Assembly (NCBI RefSeq): GCF_023283845.1
Contig: NZ_JAKILC010000009.1
Location: 1 to 64,000, forward strand
Length of the DNA: 64,000 nucleotides
Origin: Shewanella marinintestina
GTDB taxonomy: Bacteria; Pseudomonadota; Gammaproteobacteria; Enterobacterales; Shewanellaceae
Direction of reading: 5' to 3'
The notes below the pieces were generated by a model. The model was given only the letters and a program-made list of their open reading frames with translations. It had not been told where the DNA came from and made no database searches. Made by a program: the position numbers and the translations under genes. Positions 47,239-57,141 of the stretch are shown here, piece by piece. Position 1 is the first letter of the stretch; each line of letters starts with the position of its first letter.

Positions 47239-47562
47239 TTTATTCCCTTATATTGTTTGTAATGCTAAGAGATAAAGATGTGCAGGTATATGATAAGCAT
47301 GAGCAGGTACTATGCCATCCTTGATATAATTCAGTGATTAAATCTCATAAACACTGCAGCTCTCCTAGCTGCGCAAACAATAATCCAATCGATGACAAAA
47401 TGAAACACTAAAACACAAAAAAACCAACAATTACAATGCATTTTACACTGATTAAAAACCACAAAAACAAATTGACAACAAACCAATCACACTTCAGATA
47501 CAAATCAAGCAAGAAATAATAAAACACAACAAACAGATGATCTCGATATATGTTTTTCAATA
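47239..47562. other. Intergenic region upstream of the porin-like gene
   Basis: AT-rich, with a short GCAGCT/AGCTGC inverted repeat near 47355-47373. No gene and no clear CRP or OmpR site seen. Confidence 0.4.
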
Positions 47563-47591
47563 TAAAAAAACGCAGCCATTAAGCTGCGCCT
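47563..47591 (-). terminator. Terminator of the nqr operon
   Basis: On the minus strand GCGCAGC-TTAATG-GCTGCGT followed by a run of T, about 105 bases after the nqrF stop. Confidence 0.8.
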
Positions 47592-47697
47592 TTTATGTTT
47601 TTATAGCAATTGAAAATCTATTGCTCATTGATTAGGTACGACCACATATTTGTGACCCTACTCTAGTCACTCTAGATTGAAAACCATCTAATAAGAA

Positions 47698-48915
47698 CTA
47701 GTCACCAAAGTCATCTAATAAGATATTCTCTGGCTCAACACCAAGACTTTCAAGCATCGCGATAACTGATGAATTCATGATAGGAGGTCCACACATATAG
47801 AACTCACAATCTTCTGGCGCTTTATGATTTTTAAGATAATTCTCATAAAGTACATTATGAATAAAGCCTGTGTAACCATCCCAGTTATCTTCCGGTAATG
47901 GATCAGACAATGCCACATGCCAAACAAAGTTATCGTTTTCTGCCGCTAACGTATCAAAGTCTTCTTGATAAAATACTTCGCGAGTTGAACGCGCGCCGTA
48001 CCAGAAGCTCATCTTACGTTTGGTTTTAACACCTTTAAGCTGATTAAAGATATGTGAACGCATTGGTGCCATACCGGCACCACCACCAATAAACACCATT
48101 TCAGCGTCAGTCTCTTTTACAAAGAATTCGCCAAATGGGCCAGAGATAGTGACTTTGTCACCCGCTTTTAGGTTGAAGATGTACGATGACATCTTACCTG
48201 GAGCTATATTGTCGCTTGGCGGCGTAGCAATACGCACGTTCAGCATGATACGGCCTTTCTCGTCTGGATAGTTCGCCATTGAGTATGCACGCAATACGTC
48301 TTCGTCAACTTTTGAAACCAACTTGAATAGGTCGTACTTTTCCCAATCGTCACGGTACTCTGCAGGAATATCAAAATCTGCATATTTGACTTCGTGAGCT
48401 GGTGCTTCAATCTGAATATAACCACCGGCTTTAAACAGTACGTCTTCACCTTCCGGTAATTTAAGCAGTAACTCTTTAATAAAGGTCGCTTGGTTATTGT
48501 TAGAAATAACTTCACATTGCCACTTCTTAACGCCGAAGATCTCTTCTTCAACTTCAAGTTCCATATCGGTTTTCACCGATACCTGACACGCTAAGCGACA
48601 ACCTTCTTTAGCTTCTTTCTTATTTATATGGTCACGCTCTGTGGCTAAGATCTCGCCGCCGCCAGATTTTACTTTAACGCGGCATTGACCACATGTACCA
48701 CCGCCACCACAGGCTGACGGAATAAAGATATTTTTACCCGCTAACGCGCCTAAAAGCTTGTCACCCGCTTGGGTTGAAATACTTTTTTCAGGGTCGTCGT
48801 TAATACGGATATTCACATCACCCGTAGACACCAGTTTGCTCTTGGCGAATAAAATCACCATTACCAATATACTCACCACAAACGTGAACATACCGATACC
48901 AATTGCCATTTCCAT
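47698..48915 (-). CDS. nqrF: Na+-translocating NADH:quinone reductase subunit F
   Basis: NADH-oxidising subunit of 405 residues. An N-terminal membrane helix ([15 protein letters not shown]) anchors it. The plant-type ferredoxin domain holds the 2Fe-2S ligands in [14 protein letters not shown] with a fourth Cys downstream (GCRLACQ). The FAD domain has RAYSMANYP, and the NADH domain has [13 protein letters not shown] and [10 protein letters not shown], ending LLDDFGD. Last gene of the six-gene nqr operon. Confidence 0.98.
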   Translation of the reverse strand: MEMAIGIGMFTFVVSILVMVILFAKSKLVSTGDVNIRINDDPEKSISTQAGDKLLGALAGKNIFIPSACGGGGTCGQCRVKVKSGGGEILATERDHINKKEAKEGCRLACQVSVKTDMELEVEEEIFGVKKWQCEVISNNNQATFIKELLLKLPEGEDVLFKAGGYIQIEAPAHEVKYADFDIPAEYRDDWEKYDLFKLVSKVDEDVLRAYSMANYPDEKGRIMLNVRIATPPSDNIAPGKMSSYIFNLKAGDKVTISGPFGEFFVKETDAEMVFIGGGAGMAPMRSHIFNQLKGVKTKRKMSFWYGARSTREVFYQEDFDTLAAENDNFVWHVALSDPLPEDNWDGYTGFIHNVLYENYLKNHKAPEDCEFYMCGPPIMNSSVIAMLESLGVEPENILLDDFGD

Positions 48916-48970
48916 CGAATCTACCTTTTGTTTAATTCGTTTTCATTAAGGTTTAAAAACTCAAACAGCC

Positions 48971-49579
48971 TTAAATAGAAATACCGGAGAAAGCCATAAA
49001 GCCTAACGCCATCAAGCCCGTGGTAATAAATACAATACCAATGCCTTGTAAGCCTTCAGGAATAGCATGGAACTTCATGCGCTCACGCAGACCCGCTAGC
49101 ATCACAATCGCCATTGCCCAACCAAAGCCTGAACCCATAGCAAATACCGTTGACTCTGCAAGGTTATAGTCGCGGTTTGCCATAAAGATAACCCCTGCGA
49201 AAATCGCGCAGTTAACGGTTAGCAAAGGTAAGAAAATACCTAACGAGTCATACAGTGCAGGAATGTATTTATCTAAAAACATTTCCAAGATCTGCACTAA
49301 GGCTGCGATCACACCAATAAAGGTAATTAGCTGCAGGTAGCTTAAATCCAATGCAGGGTAACCCGCCCAAGCGAGTGCGCCTGGCGCCAGAATATTGGCG
49401 TAAATCAACTGGTTAAGCGGTACAGCCAAGGTCATTACCACAATAACGGCGACACCTAGGCCAAAAGAGGTTGATACCTTTTTTGATACCGCTAAGAAGG
49501 TACACATGCCCATAAAGAAAGACAGCGCCATGTTGTCGATAAACGCGGCTTGTACAAACAGATTAATATAATGTTCCAT
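48971..49579 (-). CDS. nqrE: Na+-translocating NADH:quinone reductase subunit E
   Basis: Membrane subunit of 202 residues with six transmembrane helices, homologous to RnfA. It starts [22 protein letters not shown] as in other NqrE proteins. With NqrD it binds an intramembrane iron centre through conserved Cys residues (one in [11 protein letters not shown], one in [12 protein letters not shown]) and helps form the sodium path. Six bases separate it from nqrD. Confidence 0.98.
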   Translation of the reverse strand: MEHYINLFVQAAFIDNMALSFFMGMCTFLAVSKKVSTSFGLGVAVIVVMTLAVPLNQLIYANILAPGALAWAGYPALDLSYLQLITFIGVIAALVQILEMFLDKYIPALYDSLGIFLPLLTVNCAIFAGVIFMANRDYNLAESTVFAMGSGFGWAMAIVMLAGLRERMKFHAIPEGLQGIGIVFITTGLMALGFMAFSGISI

Positions 49580-49585
49580 CAGCCC

Positions 49586-50209
49586 TTAGCCTCGCTTACG
49601 TTGAATGACGTTGATTGACCAAATCATTAAGCCAATTAAGAAGAAGGCACTTGGAGGTAACTTGAACATTTCGTTCGCAAGGTACCAACCGCCATTCTCA
49701 ACCGTCTTTAGGATTTCATGACCAAATAGTGTGCCACTGCCCAGTAATTCACGAACAAACGCCACACCTAATAAAATTACGCCATAACCTAACGCGTTAC
49801 CGACGGCATCTACCACGGCTAAATGCGGCGGGTTTTTCATGGCAAATGCTTCTGCACGGCCCATGATGATACAGTTGGTAATAATCAAACCAACGAATAC
49901 CGATAACTGACGTGATAGTTCATAGGCTACGTCTTGTAGCACCATATCAACCACAATCACCAGTGATGCAATCACTGTCATTTGCGCGATAATACGCACG
50001 CTATTTGGGATAAGTGAACGTATGCTTGAAATAATCAAGTTCGAGAACACCAGTACAAAGGTCACCGCTAGCGTCATCACCAATGCAGTTTGCATTGAGT
50101 TACTTACCGCCAAAGCCGAACAAACACCCAACACCTGCATTGCTACTGGGTTATTAGCAAAAATTGGCCCTGTTAGCATTTCGCGAGTCGAAATAGATTG
50201 AGTACTCAT
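49586..50209 (-). CDS. nqrD: Na+-translocating NADH:quinone reductase subunit D
   Basis: Membrane subunit of 207 residues, RnfE-like, with six helices. Conserved segments are [18 protein letters not shown] with the metal-ligand Cys, [20 protein letters not shown] with the second Cys, and [11 protein letters not shown]. It pairs with NqrE in an inverted topology. Three bases separate it from nqrC. Confidence 0.98.
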   Translation of the reverse strand: MSTQSISTREMLTGPIFANNPVAMQVLGVCSALAVSNSMQTALVMTLAVTFVLVFSNLIISSIRSLIPNSVRIIAQMTVIASLVIVVDMVLQDVAYELSRQLSVFVGLIITNCIIMGRAEAFAMKNPPHLAVVDAVGNALGYGVILLGVAFVRELLGSGTLFGHEILKTVENGGWYLANEMFKLPPSAFFLIGLMIWSINVIQRKRG

Positions 50210-50212
50210 CCG

Positions 50213-50986
50213 TTATACCTCCGACGCTTTTAATTTTTTGAAGAAAGCTTCGAAACCTTCGCTACCAAACCAGAACTGAATTGAACGTTGTACGCCGCGT
50301 CCAGTCATGGTTGCACCACTCACAGCGTCAATACCATGAATATCGCCTTCTTTAGCTCCACCTTTAACCACTTTAAAAGCAACCTTGCCTTTGTCGTCAA
50401 AAATCTGCTTGTTATGCCATTGATTGGTCCACTCGGCATCATTAAGAAAGTCACCAATACCTGGAGTTTCACCGTGCTCATAAAACACGACGTTTTCAAT
50501 AGTATTTAAATCAGGTTTGAGCGCCACAAAGCCGTATACCATCGACCATAAGCCTTTACCGTAAATCGGTAAAACGACGCTGGTTAACTCGCCGCTGTCA
50601 TTAAAGACTTTAAACACGCGCACTTGATTTGCGCGGGTTTTGATCTTGGCTTTATCTTGCTTTTTCTCAAGTTTGATTGACGTTTCTGGATTAATTGATG
50701 CCATGCGCGGATCAAAATCCATCACTGTTGCATCGCTAACGGCTTCACCCGTGTCGATTGACACTAAAAGCGGCTTAACGTCTTTTTTGAACAAGGCTCT
50801 GAAATCTTGACCGCTAAGATCGACATCAGCTGCAATCAACACGTTACGCATCAATTCATCGCGCTTTTTCACTAGCTTGCGCTCTTTAAGTACTTCAGCA
50901 GTACCTGTGATCATAAATGAGCACAATAGACATAAGGTCACCGTGAAAATCATGGTGCCTACAAAAGAATCTTTCTTAATTGCCAT
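50213..50986 (-). CDS. nqrC: Na+-translocating NADH:quinone reductase subunit C
   Basis: Flavoprotein subunit of 257 residues with one N-terminal membrane helix (TMIFTVTLCLLCSFMITGT) and a periplasmic FMN domain. FMN is attached to the Thr in VSGATMTGRG near residue 225, the substrate motif of the flavin transferase ApbE. It overlaps nqrB by 11 bases. Confidence 0.98.
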   Translation of the reverse strand: MAIKKDSFVGTMIFTVTLCLLCSFMITGTAEVLKERKLVKKRDELMRNVLIAADVDLSGQDFRALFKKDVKPLLVSIDTGEAVSDATVMDFDPRMASINPETSIKLEKKQDKAKIKTRANQVRVFKVFNDSGELTSVVLPIYGKGLWSMVYGFVALKPDLNTIENVVFYEHGETPGIGDFLNDAEWTNQWHNKQIFDDKGKVAFKVVKGGAKEGDIHGIDAVSGATMTGRGVQRSIQFWFGSEGFEAFFKKLKASEV

Positions 50987-52190
50987 GGCGTTTTAGTCTC
51001 CGCTTGATGTTTGCTTTCGCCACCAGGTAATCGAAAATAGGTGCCCATAGGTTGGCAAATAAAATCGCCAACATGATGCCTTCTGGCATTTTCGGGTTAA
51101 CTACACGAATAAGTACGGTCATAAAACCAATCAACAAGCCGTAAGCCACTTTGCCTTTACGGGTGTATGAAGTGGTTACCGGATCGGTTGCCATAAACAT
51201 CATACCCAGAGCAAAACCACCGGTGACCAAGTGCCATGTCCAAGGCATTGCGAACATATCGTTTTTGCTTGAACCAATCACATTGAACATTGTGGCAGTT
51301 AAGATCATGCCAAACAGCACGCCAGCAACAATGCGCCAGTCAGCTAAACGAGTAAGAATAAGGAAGCCACCACCAATCAATAATGCCAACGTACTGGTTT
51401 CACCAATCGCACCCACGGTAAAACCAAAGAACGCGTTCCACCAGTTAGGGTCGCTAAAGGCATTAAACCAAGCGTAATCAGCAAAGCTGACCTTGCCCGC
51501 CGCCGTTTGCATTAAGGTGGTTGCACCTGAGAATCCGTCAACCGCAACTAACTGACTTACCGTTGTCACCTGTGACGGGTAAGCAAAGTAGATAAAGGCT
51601 AAACCGGCTAACGCAGGGTTTAAGAAGTTGTAGCCCATGCCACCAAATACTTCTTTTGCCATGATCACGCCAAAGGTAATACCCATAGCCACCAGCCACA
51701 GCGGCGTTGATACAGGTAAAATCAGGGTGAATAATAGTGCAGTAACAAAGAAACCTTCATGCAACTCTTGGCCACGCACCTTGGCAAATACCATTTCCCA
51801 AAACAGGCTCACCGCCAACGCAGTTAGGTAGATAGGTGCATAAAAGCTCAGACCATAAGCAAATAAACCCACAATACCGGTTTGTTCACTCAAGCCACCA
51901 AAGACAAAGTTAAAAATCGCTAGCTGCCAAACATCAGCGGTAGCTAAACCTGAAGCCACGGCAATTTGTGCTTGCAGGCCGATGTTGTACATACCAAACA
52001 AAATGGCTGGCAATAAACATAAGCCGACAATAGTCATGGTACGTTTAACATCAATGGCGTCACGAATATGGACTTTGCCTTGAGTGCTGCGGCCACGAGC
52101 AATCAGTAATGAACTTAAATAGCCCTTAACTGAACTGCCCGGCGCATAATAATCTTCTTGGATATCAGGCTTTTTATCTTGCTGACTCAT
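50976..52190 (-). CDS. nqrB: Na+-translocating NADH:quinone reductase subunit B
   Basis: Largest membrane subunit, 404 residues, with about ten helices, RnfD-like. FMN is attached to the Thr of GFSGATTLMQ (about 235), and riboflavin and quinone bind this subunit in known complexes. GYNFLNPALAGLAFIYFAYP and MFMATDPVTTSYTRKG are family signatures. Its ATG overlaps the nqrA stop at 52190. Confidence 0.98.
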   Translation of the reverse strand: MSQQDKKPDIQEDYYAPGSSVKGYLSSLLIARGRSTQGKVHIRDAIDVKRTMTIVGLCLLPAILFGMYNIGLQAQIAVASGLATADVWQLAIFNFVFGGLSEQTGIVGLFAYGLSFYAPIYLTALAVSLFWEMVFAKVRGQELHEGFFVTALLFTLILPVSTPLWLVAMGITFGVIMAKEVFGGMGYNFLNPALAGLAFIYFAYPSQVTTVSQLVAVDGFSGATTLMQTAAGKVSFADYAWFNAFSDPNWWNAFFGFTVGAIGETSTLALLIGGGFLILTRLADWRIVAGVLFGMILTATMFNVIGSSKNDMFAMPWTWHLVTGGFALGMMFMATDPVTTSYTRKGKVAYGLLIGFMTVLIRVVNPKMPEGIMLAILFANLWAPIFDYLVAKANIKRRLKRHGN

Positions 52191-53551
52191 TACCCTTCCC
52201 TCTCAATAATCTCTAAACAAGCACGTAACTCTTTACCGAAGTCGTACTTGCCAGGGCAAACAAACGTACACAGTGCTAAATCTTCTTCATCTAGCTCAAG
52301 TGCACCAAGTTGCTGCGCCTCATCCGTATCACGAACCACTAAGTCCCTAACGAGTAAGGTCGGTAAGATATCAAGTGGCATCACGCGATCAAGCTGACCA
52401 AATGCCATCATGGCGCGAGCTGAACCACCGGTGTGAGTGGTAAAATCAAATAGCTGCTTAGCGCCTTTTAAACGTGACGTTACCGCACGCGTAATAGAGA
52501 ACTTTTGCGAACCACCACGTACCCAAGGAAGCACTTGATGTTTAGCATCTTCTTGCAGCACACTGATTTGGTTATTAAAGCGACCTAAGAAATCATGAGG
52601 CCCTTTTGCGGTGTGACCCGATAATACTGAACCAGACACCACACGTGAATTGCCCTCATTTAACTCGCCAGCAACCACTTCTGATAGCTTTGCCCCCGCT
52701 TGAACGCGGATAAGACGTGGATTAATTACATCAGGACCAGCTAACGCCACAACACGGTCGGTATAAAGCTCACCAGTTAAAAAGAGTTTGCCGTAGGCAA
52801 TAACGTCTTGATAGCCAAGGTGCCACACTGGGCGCTCTAGACTTGCAGGTAAGACGAAATGAATATGGGTACCAACGATGCCTGCAGGATGCACACCCGC
52901 AAAGAAATGGTTGCTCACTTTAGCAAGATCGTGGCCAGGCAAAGACTCACCAGCCTCCTGACATAAATGTACTTTACCGTCGGTCAGTAGGCTTAGAATT
53001 TGTAAACCAGCGGCAAATGCTTCAGTTTGCTCAGCAATAATCAATCTAGGCTCAGCCGCCAATGGATTGGTATCCATTGCGCTTACAAAGATGCCAGCAG
53101 GCGATGTATTTAATTGAGGCACTTTAGAGAAAGGACGCGTACGTAATGCTGTCCAAAGGCCACTTTCTACTAACTTGGCTTGAACATCTTCTCGGCTTAA
53201 CTCGTTAAACGCTTTGCAAGGTGCAAAGGTTTTAGGCGCATCATCATTGCATTCAATAACGATTGATTGGAATAGTCTGCGTTCGCCGCGGTTAATAGCA
53301 ACGATCTTGCCACTCGCGGGAGCGGTATAAATGACACCGGGGGTTTTCTTGTCTTCAAAAAGCGCTTGGCCCTTTTGGACAATGTCACCCTCTTCAACCA
53401 GCATAGTTGGCTTTAAGCCAATATATTCTTCACCCAATAAGGCAACATGTGTCGATGACTTAGTGTCATTAATCACTTGTTTAGGTGCGCCGGCTATGGG
53501 CACATTTAAGCCCTTTTTGATTGTTATAACTTGGTTTGAGAAACCTGCCAT
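52190..53551 (-). CDS. nqrA: Na+-translocating NADH:quinone reductase subunit A
   Basis: Cytoplasmic subunit of about 453 residues, first gene of the operon. The standard N-terminus ITIKKGLNVPIAGAPKQ is present, but no Met lies directly before it. The nearest usable codons are ATG 53551 (adds MAGFSNQV) or TTG 53563, neither with a good ribosome site. Biotinyl-lipoyl-like (KGQALFEDKKTPGV) and SLBB-type regions are visible. The start is uncertain, the identity is not. Confidence 0.95.
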   Translation of the reverse strand: MAGFSNQVITIKKGLNVPIAGAPKQVINDTKSSTHVALLGEEYIGLKPTMLVEEGDIVQKGQALFEDKKTPGVIYTAPASGKIVAINRGERRLFQSIVIECNDDAPKTFAPCKAFNELSREDVQAKLVESGLWTALRTRPFSKVPQLNTSPAGIFVSAMDTNPLAAEPRLIIAEQTEAFAAGLQILSLLTDGKVHLCQEAGESLPGHDLAKVSNHFFAGVHPAGIVGTHIHFVLPASLERPVWHLGYQDVIAYGKLFLTGELYTDRVVALAGPDVINPRLIRVQAGAKLSEVVAGELNEGNSRVVSGSVLSGHTAKGPHDFLGRFNNQISVLQEDAKHQVLPWVRGGSQKFSITRAVTSRLKGAKQLFDFTTHTGGSARAMMAFGQLDRVMPLDILPTLLVRDLVVRDTDEAQQLGALELDEEDLALCTFVCPGKYDFGKELRACLEIIEREG

Positions 53552-54420
53552 CACTAAAATCAACCGTTAAAAGTTTGGATACCCAATAGTAAATCTTTGT
53601 TAACTAATATTCCGAGTTGAACTTCACACTTTCCGGTCAAATTTGTAAGTTACCGACAAAAAATCAGGTTTTCGAGGTAATTAGTGTGACGCAACGCCTG
53701 AACTGGTTGAATAAATAACGCTTTATGTAGTTTTAATACGTAAAAATCGACGTTAAACAACTTTTGACATACCAACAAGTCACCAACAGAATTTCATTAA
53801 GTTAATTCTATATTCAACAATAACTTAAGATAAAAGTCAGACGTAAAACTGAAGTCACATCCCACAAACTGATGAAATATGACACAGTTCAAACAACACA
53901 ACAAAGACCATTTGTCATACAGTTAGCAGACCTTAAGCACTTATTTCGATCAAAGCTGTTTTTTTTTGATATAAAACAAAGAACAACTAAACCGACGACA
54001 TTCATGAAGAATATTTACTCACTAAGCGCAATCAATCGCTCTTTCCACAAAAATAATCGACATTAGCTCGCAGAAACCATGTTTACAAGCAGGGGAATGG
54101 TCACACTTTAGCTATTACTGAATGAGACTTTATAAAATGTTGCTACGGCAATTCTAGCTCGAACAGATATTGTTCTGGCTAGTCTTGCCAACTATTCGCC
54201 GCTGCAGTTTAAGCGCACGTTCAGCGTCAGATATATTGGGTTTATAGCTTAATCACCGAGCATGACCAAATAGGAAATCCGAATAGCTAGGACACTGATT
54301 AAGGTTATCACTGTAGAGGAGCTTTCACTCTAAAAATCAATAGCTCCAGCAACTTTAGCAAGCTAGATTAAATGAAATTCTTAGGTTACACGTTGATTAA
54401 TCAGGCAGCAAAATCGACTA
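53552..54420. other. Long intergenic region upstream of nqrA
   Basis: About 870 bases. It holds no supported gene: a 64-codon plus-strand ORF at 53872 lacks a ribosome site and family features. An imperfect inverted repeat lies at 54154-54182. The nqr promoter must be here, but I cannot place it. Confidence 0.45.
54154..54182. repeat. Imperfect inverted repeat upstream of nqr
   Basis: CTAGC-TC-GAACA ... TGTTC-TG-GCTAG forms a 10-bp interrupted stem in DNA without genes. It could be a protein-binding site or part of a small transcript. Confidence 0.4.
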
Positions 54421-54459
54421 AAAAAAATCCCCCATTCAAACTTATTGAATAGAGGATTT
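54421..54459 (-). terminator. Terminator of the symporter gene
   Basis: On the minus strand AATCC...ATTCAA pairs with TTGAAT...GGATT, followed by a T run, about 107 bases after the symporter stop. Confidence 0.75.
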
Positions 54460-54565
54460 AGTATTGTTGCTAATGTTCTACTGCTAATTTTTTTGTTTTG
54501 CTAACTAACCGTTTCTAAACGGTGTCGAGCCTAGCAATTAAAACAATTTCTCATCAACTCTAAGA

Positions 54566-55828
54566 TTAACTTTTAGCTGTAGCTTCTACACTTTCAACAA
54601 CAGCCTCAGTCTCTGGATTGAACTTATCAATTACCACAGCACAAACTGCATCACCAGTAATGTTGAGTGTTGTTCTGATCATGTCAAACACACGGTCTAA
54701 AGCAAACAATAGTGGTAGACCTTCAATTGGAATACCTGCCGCCACTAATACCGCAATAACCAGGAATGATGGACCCGGCACACCAGCTTGACCAATTGCG
54801 CCTAATGTCGAGGTGAAGATGATCGCCACATAAGCCGCAAGACCTAATTCAACATTGAACATTTGCGCAAAGAATACCGCTACTAAACCATAATAAATCG
54901 CGTTGCCACTCATGTTAATCGTAGCGCCTAATGGCAATACGAATGCAGCAGTCGACTTAGAAACGCCTAGCTCTTTCTCACACACTTCGATGTTAACTGG
55001 CAGCGCAGCCATAGATGAAGCGGTAGACATAGCTAGCGCTTGTGGCTTCTTCATTGCCGATAGGAATTTACCAACCGGTACATTAGAGAAGAACTTCACC
55101 ATCAGTGGGAAGAAGATAAAGCCATAAATCAAGATTGCAGCAACATAAACCACGAATAGGTTTAGCACCACTGTCAGTGACTGGAAACCGAAAGTACCAA
55201 CAGAATCAGCCATCAAACCAAATACACCAATAGGGGCAATTAGCATTACGATGTTGATCATCCAAATGAAGGCTTCAACGATTGTATTCAGTGCAGAAGT
55301 AATTGGCTTAGCCGCTTCTTGATTCACTTTAGTCAGTGCGATACCAAAGAAGATACAGAATACTAAGATCTGTAAAATATTGCCGCCTGTCAGTGCTTCA
55401 AATACGTTAGTTGGGATCATACCAATAATGGTGTCAGCCACACCTGGCAGTGCGCCCTGCTCAGCCGTTACCGCAGCGAGACCAGCAGTATGCTGTGAAA
55501 AGTCCATGCCCACACCTGGCTGGAAAAATTCGCCCATCACTAGTGCTAAGGTCACAGCCAATGCTGACGTCGCCATAAAGAAAGCGATAGTACCAATACC
55601 GACCTTACCTGCTGACGGGCCCGCACCTAAGCTTGCTGCACCGGCAATAATTGAAACGGCAACTAACGGGATCACTAACATTTTAATTAAGTGAATGAAA
55701 AATGTCCCTAGCGGAGCAAATATAGAGGCATCATGTCCCATCACCATACCAACGATTGCGCCTAAAACCATGGCTACAACCACTTGGAATCCGATATTTT
55801 TATAAAACTTTTTCTTTTTGTTCAACAC
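54566..55828 (-). CDS. Dicarboxylate/amino acid:cation symporter (DAACS family)
   Basis: Glutamate/aspartate or C4-dicarboxylate transporter of 420 residues with eight helices and two re-entrant loops. The family signatures are STASSMAALPVNIE (HP1 serine-rich loop), PLGATINMSGNAIYYG (TM7, NMxGx motif), GVPGPSFLVIAVLV (HP2) and DRVFDMIRTTLNITGDAV (TM8). Substrate specificity and the coupling ion (Na+ or H+) are not decided by sequence alone. The start is GTG 55828 (GGAG upstream), with a TTG next to it as an alternative. Confidence 0.92.
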   Translation of the reverse strand: MLNKKKKFYKNIGFQVVVAMVLGAIVGMVMGHDASIFAPLGTFFIHLIKMLVIPLVAVSIIAGAASLGAGPSAGKVGIGTIAFFMATSALAVTLALVMGEFFQPGVGMDFSQHTAGLAAVTAEQGALPGVADTIIGMIPTNVFEALTGGNILQILVFCIFFGIALTKVNQEAAKPITSALNTIVEAFIWMINIVMLIAPIGVFGLMADSVGTFGFQSLTVVLNLFVVYVAAILIYGFIFFPLMVKFFSNVPVGKFLSAMKKPQALAMSTASSMAALPVNIEVCEKELGVSKSTAAFVLPLGATINMSGNAIYYGLVAVFFAQMFNVELGLAAYVAIIFTSTLGAIGQAGVPGPSFLVIAVLVAAGIPIEGLPLLFALDRVFDMIRTTLNITGDAVCAVVIDKFNPETEAVVESVEATAKS

Positions 55829-56323
55829 CCTAGCTCCATCCCAGACTTTTTATATTAAGTGGAATAACGACCACTTTGATTCTTTGCAGCACAATAACAC
55901 CCAGTTGAGTCAATTAATGTGATTAACGAAGGACTTATCACTGTTTTAGAGAAATGGTGATAATTAGCGCTTATTAACTAAATAATCATCAAAAAATAGA
56001 CCGATAAAAAGTAGAAACCTCAATTTAAAAAAGTAAGTGTTAGAAAAGAGTAACACCTAAGAAGACAAGAAGTAACTCAAACCCAATTGACCAACATTAA
56101 ATTATCTATTTATTAATAAATTCAGGGATTCACGCTGCTCTAAAACATTAAAACAGCTGATAATTTAAGCTTTGTAAAAAAACACACGAATTTGAGTTAG
56201 TTTTTTATTTGATTTAGGAGTTTAGTTCAGATCTATATTTAGCTTTGGAGTGTTAGCTTTCTTCGCCCACGACTGCGAACTGAGCTTACAGCAACTGATT
56301 TAGCTCAAGGCTGTTAACAACGC
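55829..56323. other. AT-rich intergenic region
   Basis: About 495 bases upstream of the symporter gene. One small hairpin-like element (GTGTTA/TAACAC near 56037-56056) and no gene. Confidence 0.45.
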
Positions 56324-56554
56324 TTAAACCTGTTTAAGGCTCATGTTGGTACAAGCCTTTAGCCTTTTACCAGGCTGCAACATGCTAAGCACTTCTTTGG
56401 CGACAAAGGTCTTTTTATCAAAAAGAATGCCTTTATCTTCTAATACACAATCCAATTTTCTTTCAACAATTGATGGTTTGCTGCGGGTACTACGAAGTTC
56501 GTTATACAAATAACACACTGCAATAAGCATTAAGATTGCAATCGCTTGGTCCAT
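56324..56554 (-). CDS. Hypothetical membrane-anchored small protein
   Basis: Protein of 76 residues that I do not recognise. An N-terminal hydrophobic helix (AIAILMLIAVCYLYNEL) is followed by a basic, soluble tail (VERKLDCVLEDKGILFDKKTF). The ATG at 56554 has GGAG 7 bases upstream, which supports expression. A longer reading adds four residues. No linked partner gene. Confidence 0.6.
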   Translation of the reverse strand: MDQAIAILMLIAVCYLYNELRSTRSKPSIVERKLDCVLEDKGILFDKKTFVAKEVLSMLQPGKRLKACTNMSLKQV

Positions 56555-56731
56555 CGTGGACTCCAAGTCCTAGCTGTTATGAGTAGCATGATGAATAGCT
56601 GCTTTGAATAAATATTATGCCCAGTTCAAACTAACGGTTATTGGCTAAAAACCACTTGAACATGCTAAATTTATATCAATGACTTATAGCAAAACAAATG
56701 CATATCAATTTTACTTAAAACAGGAGCCAAC

Positions 56732-57133
56732 ATGCTACCCCTACTCAACGGCAGCTGTCTTTGCGGTGCAATTCGATATCGAGTTAATGCGATGCCGTTT
56801 GATGCAGACTTGTGCCATTGCCGCCAATGTCAAAAAAGTACGGGTTCCGTAGTGGGAGCTTGGATGGACTTTAAACGTGAACAAGTTAATTGGCTTAATC
56901 AACAGCCAAAAGAATATGCCTCATCTGAACATGTAAGGCGGGGGTTTTGCCAGCACTGCGGCACTCAAATCAGCTTTCGTGATTTACGCTACCCAGACTA
57001 CCTCACATTAAGCATTACTAGCCTTGATGACCCAAGCTCAATTAGCCCGAATTATCATATCTATACAGATAGTCAGTTAAAGTGGTTAACAATTGCTGAT
57101 GAATGCCCTAAATACAGGGCTGGGCGCAGCTAA
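56732..57133 (+). CDS. GFA family protein (CENP-V/GFA fold)
   Basis: Zinc-binding protein of 133 residues in the glutathione-dependent formaldehyde-activating enzyme family. The zinc cysteines are in GSCLCGAIRYRV, CHCRQCQKSTGSVVGAW and FCQHCGTQISFRD, all intact. Few members are biochemically defined, and a true formaldehyde role is not implied. A good AGGAG precedes the ATG. It converges with the CbiM-like gene, with an 8-base gap and no visible terminator. Confidence 0.88.
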   Translation: MLPLLNGSCLCGAIRYRVNAMPFDADLCHCRQCQKSTGSVVGAWMDFKREQVNWLNQQPKEYASSEHVRRGFCQHCGTQISFRDLRYPDYLTLSITSLDDPSSISPNYHIYTDSQLKWLTIADECPKYRAGRS

Positions 57134-57141
57134 ATTAAGTG

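Noticed and set aside
53872..54066. Plus-strand ORF of 64 codons upstream of nqrA
   Set aside because: No ribosome site, no recognisable domain, and a basic low-complexity composition expected from AT-rich non-coding DNA.
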